Positions 10,130-19,374 of a stretch of 64,000 nucleotides of DNA are shown here, piece after piece. The DNA comes from Halalkalicoccus sp. CG83. Lineage in GTDB: Archaea; Halobacteriota; Halobacteria; Halobacteriales; Halalkalicoccaceae. The stretch spans positions 868,001-932,000 of the forward strand of contig NZ_JAZDDH010000001.1 of the NCBI RefSeq assembly GCF_037081715.1. Direction: 5' to 3'. Position 1 is the stretch's first letter; each line of letters starts with the position of its first letter. Made by a program: the position numbers and the translations under genes. A model generated the notes under the pieces. That model did no database searches. It saw only the letters and a program-made list of their open reading frames with translations, and was not told the DNA's origin.

Positions 10130-11437
10130 ATGTCAACATCCACGACCACCTCACGAACCCTCTGGAACCGATACCGCGCAGTCCCGATCGTCTATCGGAT
10201 CGGAGCGGCGTTCGTCCTCGGATCGCTCGTCGGACTGATCGTGGGCGAACCCGCGACGGCGCTGCAACCGCTCGGCGACCTCTTCGTCCGGCTGCTGAGC
10301 ATGATCGTCATCCCGATCGTCGTGTTCACGCTGATCATGGGCGTCCGACAGCTCGCGCCCTCGACGCTGGGGAAGGTCGGGGGGCAGGTCGTCGCGCTCT
10401 ACGCGATCACCTCGACGATCGCCGTCGCGATCGGCCTCGTCATCGCGAACCTCATCGATCCCGGTGAGGGGCTGACGCTGACCGAGGCCGAGTTCGACAC
10501 CGCCGAAGCGCCCGGCTTCGTCGAGGTGTTCCTCGGGATCGTGCCCGAGAACCCGATCGGGGCGATGGCCAACGGCGACGTGTTGCCGACGATCTTCTTC
10601 GCGCTCGTCTTCGGGCTCGCGTTGACGATTCTCCGCGAGGAATCACACGACGAGACCGTTCGTGACGGAGTCGAATCGATCTTCAACATCATGGAGGCGG
10701 GCGCGGAGGCGCTGTTCAAGATCGTCTGGGGGATCATGGAGTACGGCGTCATCGGCGTGTTCGCGCTGATGGCCGCCGTCTTCGGCGAGGCCGGTACGGA
10801 CGCGCTCGTTCCGTTCGCGCTGTTGATCCTCGCGCTGTTGATCGCCGTCACGATCCACATCACCGTCGTCTATCTCGGCGCGATGATCGCGGTGTTGGCC
10901 CGACAATCGCCCGGCGCGTTTCTCGTGGGATCCAAGGAGGCGATGATCACCGCCCTGAGCATCCGCTCTTCGAGCGGGACGCTCCCGGTCACGATGTCGA
11001 ACGCCGACGAGAACCTGCGGATCAACGAGGGGATCTACGGCTTCTCGCTCCCGCTCGGCGCGACGATCAACATGGACGGCACGGCGATGTATCAGGGCGT
11101 CGCTGCGGTCTTCGCGGCCAACCTCGTCGGCGTCTCGCTGTCGCTCGGCGAACAGGTGACGGTCGTCGCGATCGCCGTCCTCGCGAGCATCGGCTCGGCC
11201 GGCGTCCCCGGGACGGGTCTGATCATGTTGACGCTCGTGCTGACCCAGCTCGGCCTCCCGCTCGAAGTCGTCGGGTTCGTCGCCGGCGTCGACCCGATCC
11301 TCGATCGGCTCCGGACGATGACGAACATCACGGGCGACCTCGCGGTCGCGACCCTCGTCGGCCACTGGAACGGCGCGGTCGATTTCGGAGCGGGCGTCTG
11401 GGACGGGGCGACCGCGGGCGTCACCGCCGACGACTGA
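10130..11437 (+). CDS. Dicarboxylate/amino acid:cation symporter (GltP/DAACS family)
   Basis: 435 residues, about eight membrane helices plus two re-entrant loops. Diagnostic motifs are the serine-rich RSSSGTLPVT, NMDGTAMYQ (sodium and substrate site), and GVPGTGLIM, followed by DPILDRLRTMTNITGD. It imports glutamate, aspartate or C4-dicarboxylates with Na+ or H+. The ATG at 10130 is preceded by an AT-rich TGATTTTTTACC near 10073-10084. It stands as a single-gene unit; its position next to the sugar importer probably has no functional meaning. Confidence 0.9.
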   Translation: MSTSTTTSRTLWNRYRAVPIVYRIGAAFVLGSLVGLIVGEPATALQPLGDLFVRLLSMIVIPIVVFTLIMGVRQLAPSTLGKVGGQVVALYAITSTIAVAIGLVIANLIDPGEGLTLTEAEFDTAEAPGFVEVFLGIVPENPIGAMANGDVLPTIFFALVFGLALTILREESHDETVRDGVESIFNIMEAGAEALFKIVWGIMEYGVIGVFALMAAVFGEAGTDALVPFALLILALLIAVTIHITVVYLGAMIAVLARQSPGAFLVGSKEAMITALSIRSSSGTLPVTMSNADENLRINEGIYGFSLPLGATINMDGTAMYQGVAAVFAANLVGVSLSLGEQVTVVAIAVLASIGSAGVPGTGLIMLTLVLTQLGLPLEVVGFVAGVDPILDRLRTMTNITGDLAVATLVGHWNGAVDFGAGVWDGATAGVTADD

Positions 11438-11647
11438 CACCCCGGTCCCGGTTCCGGTTCGATCCGTCGGGAGGTAGCGCGATCGGACACCTACGGACCG
11501 AGACGACGAGCACGCATCGACGTCGGTCTCGGAGTCCGAGGCACGATCGCCCCGGCGTGCGGACCGGACCCCGATGCGAGCGCATCGCGAACGCCGTGAC
11601 GAGCTCACACCCCAATCTCGATGTTCGTCGAGCGCGTACGGGGTCCT

Positions 11648-12142
11648 ATGAACGACCCGAGTTCTCCGTCCTCCCTCGCTGAGCTTCCGAAGACGTCCAC
11701 CGATCCGGAGGCGACGGCGGCGGTCGACGACGAGTCCCGGTGGTGGTACTGGATCGCCGCCTATCCGGTCTACAGCCTGCTCGCGATCCCGCTCACGCTC
11801 CTCGCGGTGGTTCTCTTCGCCTCGGTCGGCGCCGCGACGGCACCGATGGGGCCCGCGGGACCCGATCGGGGGGTCGTCGGACCGGCGATGTCCGGCGTCG
11901 TCGCGCTGGTCGTCGGGATCGTCGCCATCTACGCGCTGCTCGGGCTCGTCCTCACGCTCCTGCTCCCGGTCGCGCTCTACCTCGACGCGACCGAGCTCAC
12001 CGAGTCGACGGTGGCCTGGTCGCCCGACCCCATCCTCTACGGGCTGGTCGGACTGCTCAACTTCCTCGCCGCGCCCGTGGTCGGCATCATCGTCGCGCTC
12101 TACTACCTCTATCGACGCCACGAGCACGTCGGTACTCCCTGA
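11648..12142 (+). CDS. Multi-pass membrane protein of unknown function (RWWY family)
   Basis: 164 residues: an acidic N-terminal tail, then the motif SRWWYWIAAYPVYSLL leading into the first of four predicted helices, and a C-terminal YYLYRRHEHVGTP. The same architecture, with RWWYLTAS at the start and a basic LFQRRRYVGP at the end, appears at 62002, so the two are probably paralogues of a haloarchaeal membrane family. Start ATG 11648 is chosen over an upstream in-frame start at 11621. No function known to me. Confidence 0.72.
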   Translation: MNDPSSPSSLAELPKTSTDPEATAAVDDESRWWYWIAAYPVYSLLAIPLTLLAVVLFASVGAATAPMGPAGPDRGVVGPAMSGVVALVVGIVAIYALLGLVLTLLLPVALYLDATELTESTVAWSPDPILYGLVGLLNFLAAPVVGIIVALYYLYRRHEHVGTP

Positions 12143-12495
12143 TCGGTACGCGGTAGCCGAAGGCTCCTTCGCGCGCGGCGAGCGTCCGTGGTATCACCGG
12201 CGAAACCGCCGTGAAGGCGCCGATCCGATCACGAGGCCCGCCGCGAGGAGCACGCCCGCCGGCGCGGGCTCATCGATCTCGAGCGTCCCGACCGGCTTCG
12301 ATGAGACGACGCCTCCATGGCCCCGAGGCGACCGGAGCGACGTCGCGTCCCCGCCGTCGACCGGCACGTCCACTGCTCGGCGAACGGCCGGGCTCCGACG
12401 TCGCCCCGCCGGCCGTCGGTGGCCGTCTTCACGATCACCGGCCCCGGCAGGCGAGCGGTTCTTCTCCGACGGCGACCTCTGCTAGGGGGAGAGCC
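12143..12495. other. Intergenic stretch without a recognisable gene
   Basis: About 350 bp of GC-rich sequence. Open frames run through it but show no start with a plausible upstream signal and no family resemblance. A perfect palindrome GCCCGCCGGCGCGGGC-like block occurs near 12251-12270. GGGGGAGAG at 12485-12493 is a good ribosome-binding site for the next gene at 12496. Confidence 0.5.
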
Positions 12496-13467
12496 ATGGC
12501 CCGAGGACACCGATACGGCGACGCCCGCGACCGCGGAGCGACCAGCACGGCCGGCGGGGAACGCGAGTCGGCGGAGCGACCCCCCGAGCCGACCGGCCGA
12601 AGCGCGGCGTCGACGGCGGACGACACGGGGGCGTCGACGACGGAGGGTTCCGAGGACCGCCCCGGAGCGGAGGAGACGGTTCTGGTCCGGCTCCCCGAGT
12701 TGCTCGAGGTGCTCTCGGTGCGCCTCGAGGCGCTCAAGTCGGCGATCGTCGCCGAGGCGGACGACGAGACCGTGATCGAGATCGCCGAGGGCCTCTGGAC
12801 GATCGTCGACGAGGCGCTCGACGTCCTCGAGACGATCGATTTCGAGGAGCTTCCCGACGCGATCGACTTCGAGGAGTTCCCCGACGCGATCGAGGCCGAG
12901 AAGTTCTCGAGCGCGATCCAGGCCGGCGACGCCGCCCGGGCGATCGATCTGGCCGAACTGTACGAGGCGGTCGATCTCCGGGAGCTCTGGCGGGCGGTCG
13001 ACCTGACGTCGCTCAGAAAGGAGGAGCGAGAGCTCCGAGAGGAGATCGAGCGATTCCTCGAGGAGAACGGCGAGGCGATCGGTGCTGACGACGGTTCGGC
13101 GTCGGACGACGACGAGAACGGGGAGAGCGACCTCCTTCGAAACACGGCGAACGCGTTTCTGGGCGCCGAGAGCAGACAACAGGCCCTCCAACAGCGCATC
13201 GGCAAGGCGATCGACGCGTTCCGGGTCGCGCTGCTCGAGACCCATGCGACGATCCGTGATCTGTACGAGGCGAACCAGCGGAAGCTCGGCGGATCCGGAC
13301 GTCACTCCGGCTCGCGCAACCCGACGGCACGCTCGACGCGCTCACGGGGTCCGCTTCCCGACTCGATCTCGACGCGGGTGTCGACGGTACCCCGGCGAGT
13401 CCGCCACTCGCGGACGAAGCCCCGACCCCGGATCTACGGCCGCCGGTTCGAGCGGGTGCGACGGTGA
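12496..13467 (+). CDS. Acidic repeat-containing protein of unknown function
   Basis: 323 residues. A disordered N-terminal third (Arg/Gly/Thr-rich) is followed by an acidic helical core with short repeats of the form IDFEELPDAIDFEEFPDAI and variants (IDLAELYEAVDLRELWRAVDL), and a Lys/Glu-rich coiled-coil-like stretch. The C-terminal 60 residues are very Arg-rich, an unusual contrast. ATG 12496 has a strong Shine-Dalgarno-like GGGGGAGAG 5 nt upstream, which is why I rejected earlier starts in the same frame. Conserved in halophiles as far as I recall; function unknown. Confidence 0.72.
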   Translation: MARGHRYGDARDRGATSTAGGERESAERPPEPTGRSAASTADDTGASTTEGSEDRPGAEETVLVRLPELLEVLSVRLEALKSAIVAEADDETVIEIAEGLWTIVDEALDVLETIDFEELPDAIDFEEFPDAIEAEKFSSAIQAGDAARAIDLAELYEAVDLRELWRAVDLTSLRKEERELREEIERFLEENGEAIGADDGSASDDDENGESDLLRNTANAFLGAESRQQALQQRIGKAIDAFRVALLETHATIRDLYEANQRKLGGSGRHSGSRNPTARSTRSRGPLPDSISTRVSTVPRRVRHSRTKPRPRIYGRRFERVRR

Positions 13468-13477
13468 CTACCGGCGG

Positions 13478-13894
13478 TTACATCGGCTCACCGCGGTCGC
13501 CGCGGTCGTACTCCTCGATCCGCCGTCGCCAGCGATCGGGGATCGCGCGTGGCTTTCCCCTCTCGTCGAGCAGCACCGAGACCGTCTCGGCGGTCGCGAC
13601 GAGTCGACCGTCGGCGCTCAGTCGGTAGGCGATCGTGAAGCTGGTCTCGCCCACGTTCTCGACCCGGAGGTCGACGGTGACCTGCTGGCCGCTCTCGATC
13701 GAGCGCTCGTACTCCACGTCGAGCGAGCGCACGACGGTGTTCACCTCGTCGAGCGCCACCCCGACGACCTCCCTGAGGAACGCTCCCTTCGCCTGTTCCA
13801 TGTACGAGACGTAGACGACGTGGTTGACGTGACCTCTCGGATCGAGATCGCGATACCGGACGTCGGTGGTGTAGCCGTAACTGGTCCCGTCCAT
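13478..13894 (-). CDS. Acyl-CoA thioesterase (4HBT/YbgC hot-dog family)
   Basis: 138 residues, normal for a single hot-dog domain. The catalytic loop is YRDLDPRGHVNHVVYVSYME, with the nucleophilic Asp near residue 17 and the helix Glu following. It hydrolyses acyl-CoA thioesters in the cytoplasm; acyl specificity is unknown. Longer upstream starts exist in this frame but would add 60 low-complexity residues, so I start at ATG 13894. Confidence 0.87.
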   Translation of the reverse strand: MDGTSYGYTTDVRYRDLDPRGHVNHVVYVSYMEQAKGAFLREVVGVALDEVNTVVRSLDVEYERSIESGQQVTVDLRVENVGETSFTIAYRLSADGRLVATAETVSVLLDERGKPRAIPDRWRRRIEEYDRGDRGEPM

Positions 13895-13919
13895 GGCCGA
13901 GCGAGTCCGCACGTCCACT

Positions 13920-14243
13920 TCAACCGCGCGATAGCGAACCGTCGTCCGATCCGCCCGCCGGCCGGAACGCGGACCGATCGAGCCTCTCCTCCGGATCTCG
14001 ACGCTTACCGCGATCGCTCTCGGCGAGCAACACCGGCGTCCGTGGACTCCAGAGAAACGTGTGGCGGTCGTTACACTGGCCACACTCGTACGTCGCGATG
14101 CCCGTTCCGTGGTCGACGATCGGGTCCCACTCGATCGGGTCGGTGTCCCTCGTCGCGAACCGTCTCCCCGTCGTCGGGCAGGTCAGCTCGTCGTAGTCCG
14201 ACCGCTCGCCGCTTCGGGCCAGCTGAAACAGTTGCCCCAGCAT
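13920..14243 (-). CDS. Small putative zinc-binding protein
   Basis: 107 residues. Three cysteines in LTCPTTGRR and YECGQCNDRH and several His residues suggest a treble-clef or zinc-ribbon-like site, though only three Cys are visible so the ligand set is uncertain. The C-terminal tail is charged and low in complexity. It lies immediately upstream of the thioesterase on the same strand (25 nt gap), so the two may be co-transcribed. Function unknown. Confidence 0.6.
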   Translation of the reverse strand: MLGQLFQLARSGERSDYDELTCPTTGRRFATRDTDPIEWDPIVDHGTGIATYECGQCNDRHTFLWSPRTPVLLAESDRGKRRDPEERLDRSAFRPAGGSDDGSLSRG

Positions 14244-14669
14244 CCGTCAGTCCCTCCCCTCCTTGCCGCCTCTCCCCTCGATCACGATATCACGATTCCA
14301 CTCCTCCACTTCTCCAATGAGCGCTCGGACCGTAGCTGTATCGATAGTTCAAACATCCAACCGTTCCCGTGATCGGAGCGGCTTGCCCGTCTCAAAACCG
14401 TGCGAGCAGCGGTACAGCCGCCTTCGATCGCTGAAGCCTTCGATGGAACGGTCTCGACGGTCGTCGGTCCGGACGAAAACGGGTGATGTCAGAGGCACCC
14501 GTGATGTGGGACCCCATCCGCCTCTTCAGTGACCATGAGTGCGGACGCGAGCTCATCCATTCTCCCCCACGGGTCGGGGCGGGCCCCACGGGTACTACTC
14601 GTCCGTTATCGATCGAAAGCCCTCGGGTTGGAATGTACAACCATTTATGTAGTCCCATCAACAACTGTC
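14244..14669. promoter_or_regulatory. Gap upstream of the Bat-type regulator, with TATA box and possible gene remnant
   Basis: No intact gene is seen. CATTTATG at 14642-14649 is centred about 25 nt before ATG 14670, so the regulator mRNA is probably leaderless. Between 14535 and about 14625 a frame reads MSADASSS and then GRAPRVLLVRYRSKALGLE, resembling the start of a receiver-type regulator that breaks off; it is in frame with the downstream gene but separated by the promoter. Confidence 0.45.
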
Positions 14670-15359
14670 ATGGGCGACCGTAGCACGAGCATCATCGTCG
14701 AGTTCAGCGTTCCCGCCGAGGAGTTCGCGCTCTACGAGACGCTGTGTGAGGTTCCGGGGATGACCGTTGAGGTCGAGCGTGTCGTCGCACACGAGGCCGA
14801 CTGCATCGTCCCGTGCTTCTGGACGTCCGGCGAGAACTACGAGACGTTCGAACGGGTGGCGGAGGACGATCCTTCCATCAGGGATCTCACCAAGCTCGAC
14901 GAAGTGAAGGGTGCGATCCTCTACCGGGCGGAGTGGGTCGAGGACGTCGAGACGGTCGCCTATACGATGACGAGGACCGGAGCGACGCTTCTGGACGCGA
15001 CGGGGGAGGACGGTCAGTGGATGCTGCAGCTGCGGTTCGATACGTCGGAGGGAACGACGGCCTTCCAGCGCTACCTCGAGGAGCACGAGTTGGAGGTCGA
15101 ACTGCACCGCCTCTACGAGCTGACCCAGCCGCGGTTGGACGGTCAACCCGGCCTCACGGACATCCAACACGAGACGCTGGTGACCGCGCTCGAGAGGGGC
15201 TACTACGAGACCCCGCGGGACGTCTCGATGAGCGAGTTGGCCGACGAGCTCGGGATCTCCCAGCAGGCACTATCGAAGCGGCTCCGCGGCGGGCATCACA
15301 CGCTGGTCGAAAACTCCCTCACCGTCGACTCACCGGGCTCGGAGGAGCAAGGGCCGTGA
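14670..15359 (+). CDS. Bat-type helix-turn-helix transcriptional regulator
   Basis: 229 residues. The C-terminal part carries the bacterio-opsin-activator HTH: LTDIQHETLVTALERGYYE, PRDVSMSELADELGISQQAL and SKRLRGGHHTLVENSL. The N-terminal 150 residues are an all-beta/alpha sensor-like region (IIVEFSVPAEEFAL) with no GAF or PAS motif I can name. Such proteins are one-component regulators common in halophiles; targets are unknown. The start is set by a TATA box 25 nt upstream. Confidence 0.85.
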   Translation: MGDRSTSIIVEFSVPAEEFALYETLCEVPGMTVEVERVVAHEADCIVPCFWTSGENYETFERVAEDDPSIRDLTKLDEVKGAILYRAEWVEDVETVAYTMTRTGATLLDATGEDGQWMLQLRFDTSEGTTAFQRYLEEHELEVELHRLYELTQPRLDGQPGLTDIQHETLVTALERGYYETPRDVSMSELADELGISQQALSKRLRGGHHTLVENSLTVDSPGSEEQGP

Positions 15360-15509
15360 CTTCCTCGGTAGTCCGTCCCTCCGGACGGCATCTCGAGGAC
15401 ATCGGGCTTCAAGGTGGTGAGGCCGGCTCGGCTCCGCTTGTGGACTCCGATCGAGGCCCCGCGGGTCGTTGCCTCGTCGTACGTCGTCGACGGAACGCAA
15501 CGAACGAGT

Positions 15510-15644
15510 TCAGCTGTCGGTCAGCAGCCTGAGGGCGACGCCGATCAGGATCACGACGATCCCGAGGATCGTCGCTACCGGCGGGATCGGGACGAACAGC
15601 AGGACGACGCCGGCGAGCATCACGAGGCTCGAGAGGCGCACCAT
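15510..15644 (-). CDS. Tiny two-helix membrane protein
   Basis: 44 residues, nearly all hydrophobic: MVRLSSLVMLAGVVLLFVPI, a Pro-Pro turn, then VATILGIVVILIGVALRLL. The frame has normal haloarchaeal codon use throughout and clean start and stop codons, which is why I call it despite its size. It resembles short hairpin membrane proteins found in many halophiles; no function is known. Confidence 0.6.
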   Translation of the reverse strand: MVRLSSLVMLAGVVLLFVPIPPVATILGIVVILIGVALRLLTDS

Positions 15645-15766
15645 GTTCCCGTTCCTCACGCGAGTCGGTTATGCGTGCTGCCTGCATCGCCAGCGCTCGG
15701 TCGCGACGCCCTCTCGCTTCCCTTCCGCGGATCGTTCCGTTGGCGCGGTTCCGCAATCGGTTCGCC

Positions 15767-16318
15767 TCAGCGATTCCGTCCTCGGCCCAGATGACGCCGG
15801 ACGACGGCCATCCCGGGCGCGCCGTCGTACGCCCACAGCGCGACGATCCCGAGACCCATCGCCGCCTGTACCGCGAACGCCGGCGAGAGCGTCGGGTCCG
15901 CCGTAGCGAGTTCGGACAGTATTCCCCGTTGCTCGTCCACGGGGACCGACAGCAGCGGCCAGACGAGAAACCGGACGAAGGCGTATTCGCCGAGCAGTAG
16001 CGATCCGATCGCGTCGCCGAAGACGTGCGAGAGGTAGCCGACGCCGAAGGCGACGCCGTACTCCGGGTTTTCTCTCCGTCTCCAGTACCGATGGACCAGC
16101 CAGCACGCCGGAACGGCGACGAACAGCGTGTGGACGAGCATCCGTCCGGAGGGGACCAGGTCGAACGTCCACGCGAGCGGTTTGTCGATCAGGTCCGGTA
16201 GCTGGGTTCCGAGGAACAGCCACAGCGTCGCCACGTCGCCCGGCGGCGCGCCCGACCGGCCGCGCGTCAGTCCCGTATACAGGAGGTAGCCGAACGCGAC
16301 GTGGGTCCAGGGCCACAT
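15767..16318 (-). CDS. YdjM/DUF457-type membrane protein
   Basis: 183 residues with four to five membrane segments. It begins MWPWTHVAFGYLL and has GTQLPDLIDKPLAW and GYLSHVFGDAIGS, the His/Asp-containing signatures of this membrane-bound family. It is more similar in layout to the copy at 31552 than to the shorter copy at 2840. Role unknown; in bacteria YdjM is an SOS-linked membrane protein, which says little here. Confidence 0.8.
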   Translation of the reverse strand: MWPWTHVAFGYLLYTGLTRGRSGAPPGDVATLWLFLGTQLPDLIDKPLAWTFDLVPSGRMLVHTLFVAVPACWLVHRYWRRRENPEYGVAFGVGYLSHVFGDAIGSLLLGEYAFVRFLVWPLLSVPVDEQRGILSELATADPTLSPAFAVQAAMGLGIVALWAYDGAPGMAVVRRHLGRGRNR

Positions 16319-16388
16319 ACGTATCCGTCATTTCGATGACGGATACGTGCTTCGTTCGACCGCGGTTCGAACCGAGGAGCCACGGACG

Positions 16389-18191
16389 CTACTCGACGGT
16401 GACGCTCTTCGCGAGGTTGCGCGGTTTGTCGATCGAGCGGTCGAGGCGGTTCGCGACCCAGTAGGAGACGAGCTGGAGCTGGACGTTCGCGAGGATCGAA
16501 CCGATCCGCTCGTGGGTGTCGGGGATCTCGAGGACGTGATCCGCATAGCGTTCGATGTCCGAGCGGCCGTCCGTGACCGCAACGACGGGCGCGCCGCGCG
16601 CCTCGACCTCCTTGACGTTGCCGATCGTCTTGGTCGCACGCTCGCCGTCGCCGGTCACCACCGCGAACACGGGCGTCTGATCGGTGACGAGCGCGAGCGG
16701 GCCGTGTTTGAGCTCTCCCGCAGCGAACCCTTCCGCGTGTTTGTAGCTGATCTCCTTCATCTTCAGCGCCCCCTCGAGCGCCACGGGGTAGTTGTAGCCG
16801 CGTCCGATGAAGAAGTACGCTCCGGCGTTCTCGTACTCGGCGGCGATCTCCCGGGCGTTCGAGTCGTCGAGGATCGACTGGACGTGGTCGGGCAGGCTCC
16901 GGAGCGCGCCCAGTAGCTCGCGGCGCTGACCGTCCTTGATGGCGTCGGCGACCAGCGTGAGGGCGGTCTGCTGGGTGGCGAAGGTCTTGGTCGCGGCGAC
17001 GCCGATCTCCGGGCCGGCGCGGATGTACATGGTGTAGTCACACTCGCGGGCCGCCGAGGAGCCGACGACGTTCGTCACCGCGAGCGTCGACGCCCCCATC
17101 CGTTTCGCCTGTCGGAGCGCCCGAAGCGTGTCCGCGGTCTCGCCGCTCTGGGTGACGCCGATGACGAGGGTCTCCTCGTCGATCGGCACCGAACCGTGAT
17201 CGTACTCGCTCGCGAGGAACGTCTGGGCATGCACCCCGCGTTCGCGAAGCGTCAGCTCGCCGTAGAGCGCGGCGTGATACGAGGTGCCGCAGGCGACGAA
17301 CTGCACCCGTCTGGGGGCCGGGAGCTCGTCGAGCTCCTCGACCGTGATCTCCCCCTCGAGCTCGTCGACCCGACCGCGGAGACACTGGCGCAGCGATCGG
17401 GGCTGCTCGTTGATCTCCTTCAGCATGTAGTGGTCGTAGCCGCTCTTGCCGGCGTCCTCGGCGTCCCACTCGACGCGTTCGACGGGCGGCTCGACCACCG
17501 TTCCATCGGCCGTGCTGACGGTGACCTCGTCGCCGGTCAGCGCCGCGAACTGGCCGTCCTCGAGGTAGATCACTCGGTCGGTGTACTGGATGAACGCAGG
17601 GACGTCGCTCGCCAGGTAGTGGCCGTCGTCGGCGACTCCAAGCACGAGCGGCGAGTCCTGTCGCGTGGCGTAGATGGTGTCCGAACCGCGGAAGACCGCC
17701 GCGAGCGCGTAGCTTCCCTCGAGCCGCGAGACCGCCTTCCGGAACGCCGCCTCGTCGTCCAGTCCCTCCTCCAGGTAGTGGCGGATCATGTGGGGGACGA
17801 CCTCGGTGTCCGTGTCGCTCTTGAAGACGTACCCCGCGGCGGAGAGTTCCTCGCGCAGGTGCTCGTAGTTCTCGATGATGCCGTTGTGGACGACCGCGAC
17901 CCTGGCCTCGTCGTCGGTGTGGGGATGGGCGTTCCGATCGGAAGGCGGACCGTGGGTGCTCCAGCGGGTGTGGCCGATGCCGACGTTTCCGGTGGGGGAG
18001 CCGTGCTCCTCGAGCGCGGCCTCGAGCTCCTCGAGTTCGCCCTCGCGCTTCATCACGGAGATGCTGTCGTCGGCGAGTGCCACCCCCGCTGAGTCGTAGC
18101 CGCGATACTCCAGGCCCGACAGTCCCGTCAGGAGCACGTCGAGGACCTCCCGATCCCGCCCGCTGCCGGCGTAGCCGATGATTCCACACAT
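16389..18191 (-). CDS. glmS: Glutamine--fructose-6-phosphate aminotransferase (isomerizing)
   Basis: 600 residues, full length. The N-terminal glutamine amidotransferase domain starts MCGIIGYAG with the nucleophile Cys2 directly after the initiator Met, followed by HTRWSTHG and HPH; two SIS sugar-isomerase domains follow (GCGTSYHAAL-type loop, QSGETADTLRAL) and the C-terminus is KPRNLAKSVTVE. It makes glucosamine 6-phosphate, the first step to UDP-GlcNAc. It starts one base after the stop of the GlmU-like gene, so the two form an operon. Confidence 0.95.
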   Translation of the reverse strand: MCGIIGYAGSGRDREVLDVLLTGLSGLEYRGYDSAGVALADDSISVMKREGELEELEAALEEHGSPTGNVGIGHTRWSTHGPPSDRNAHPHTDDEARVAVVHNGIIENYEHLREELSAAGYVFKSDTDTEVVPHMIRHYLEEGLDDEAAFRKAVSRLEGSYALAAVFRGSDTIYATRQDSPLVLGVADDGHYLASDVPAFIQYTDRVIYLEDGQFAALTGDEVTVSTADGTVVEPPVERVEWDAEDAGKSGYDHYMLKEINEQPRSLRQCLRGRVDELEGEITVEELDELPAPRRVQFVACGTSYHAALYGELTLRERGVHAQTFLASEYDHGSVPIDEETLVIGVTQSGETADTLRALRQAKRMGASTLAVTNVVGSSAARECDYTMYIRAGPEIGVAATKTFATQQTALTLVADAIKDGQRRELLGALRSLPDHVQSILDDSNAREIAAEYENAGAYFFIGRGYNYPVALEGALKMKEISYKHAEGFAAGELKHGPLALVTDQTPVFAVVTGDGERATKTIGNVKEVEARGAPVVAVTDGRSDIERYADHVLEIPDTHERIGSILANVQLQLVSYWVANRLDRSIDKPRNLAKSVTVE

Positions 18192-18192
18192 G

Positions 18193-19374
18193 TTATCTCA
18201 CCACCGTCTCGTCCGCGATCGTTCCACGCACCGTCGTCCCGGCGTATACGGTCGCGTCCGAACCGATCATGGTTCCGGGCGCGAAGTTCACGCCGCCCTC
18301 GACGTGCGCTCGATCCGCCACCACGGCGCCGAGCTGTTCGTCCTCGAACACTCGATTGCCGACGCGCACGTCCCCCGGGCCGCCCGGAACCGTCGCTGCG
18401 GCTCCGATATGGGCGCCCTGGCCGGTGACGCAGTCGACGACCGTCGCGTTCGGACCGACGCGGGTGTCCGAGTCGAGCACCGAGTCGTCGACGACGGCGT
18501 TCGACTCGACGGTGACGTTCTCGCCGAGACAGGCGTAGGGACCGAGCACCGCGCCGGCACCGACCTCACAATCGGGCCCGATCACGACGGGCTCGCGGAT
18601 GACCGCCGTCTCGTGGACGTTCGCGCTGTCGTCGATGCGCTCCTCGCGGCTCTCGCCGACGACGCCCGCGAGACAGAGGTCGCGACTCACCTCGAGGAGG
18701 TCCCACGGGTAGGTCGCATCCACCCATAGCCCCCCGGTGACCGTCCCCGCGACCGTCTCCTCGGAGTCGACCAGCCACGAGAGCGCGTCGATCAGCGAGT
18801 GTTCGCCCTCGCGCGGTTCGGCGTTCCGGATCGCCTCGAAGATCGCCGGCTTGACGCCGTAGACGCCGGCGTTGAGCTGATACTCGCGTTCGTCCTCTGG
18901 ACGTTCGACGAGGTCGGTCACCCCGCCGTCGTCGAGGATGACGCCCCCGTAGTGTTCGACCCGGTTGTGGTCCAGGACGCCGAGGGTGGCAGCCGCGTCG
19001 TTCTCGTTCATGGCGTTCAGGACGTCCCCGATGATCGACGACGCGATGATCTGGTCGCCGTAGACGACGAGGAACGGCTCGTCGAACTCCTCCTCGACGG
19101 CCAACAACGCGTGCCCGGAACCGAGCTGTTTGTCCTGTACGACGTACTGAAGCGGGACGTTCCGGTAGTTCGGACCGAAGTGGTCCTGAACGCGGCTACG
19201 TTTGTAACCGACGACGACGGTGATGTCCGTGACGCCCGCCTCGATCAGGCCGTCGAACACGTACGAGAGGATCGGTTTGTTGGCGGCTGGCAGCATCGGC
19301 TTGGGCCGGTTCCGGGTCAGGGGACGCAGACGCGTCCCTTCACCGGCAGCCAGCACGACTGCAGGAACTCCCAT
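18193..19374 (-). CDS. Bifunctional sugar-1-phosphate nucleotidyltransferase/acetyltransferase (GlmU-like)
   Basis: 393 residues: an N-terminal nucleotidyltransferase domain (GEGTRLRPLTRNRPKPML, then VYGDQI) of about 230 residues and a C-terminal left-handed beta-helix built of hexapeptide repeats such as VVIGPDCEVGAGAVLGPYA and GPNATVVDCVTG. Archaeal enzymes of this layout acetylate glucosamine 1-phosphate and couple it to UTP. Its coupling to glmS supports UDP-GlcNAc synthesis. I chose ATG 19374; nine extra residues would come from an upstream start. Some homologues act on glucose 1-phosphate instead, so substrate is inferred. Confidence 0.9.
   Translation of the reverse strand: MGVPAVVLAAGEGTRLRPLTRNRPKPMLPAANKPILSYVFDGLIEAGVTDITVVVGYKRSRVQDHFGPNYRNVPLQYVVQDKQLGSGHALLAVEEEFDEPFLVVYGDQIIASSIIGDVLNAMNENDAAATLGVLDHNRVEHYGGVILDDGGVTDLVERPEDEREYQLNAGVYGVKPAIFEAIRNAEPREGEHSLIDALSWLVDSEETVAGTVTGGLWVDATYPWDLLEVSRDLCLAGVVGESREERIDDSANVHETAVIREPVVIGPDCEVGAGAVLGPYACLGENVTVESNAVVDDSVLDSDTRVGPNATVVDCVTGQGAHIGAAATVPGGPGDVRVGNRVFEDEQLGAVVADRAHVEGGVNFAPGTMIGSDATVYAGTTVRGTIADETVVR

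Noticed and set aside
12211-12495. Upstream extension of the gene at 12496
   Set aside because: Low-complexity Arg/Pro sequence and no ribosome-binding site; ATG 12496 has a strong one.
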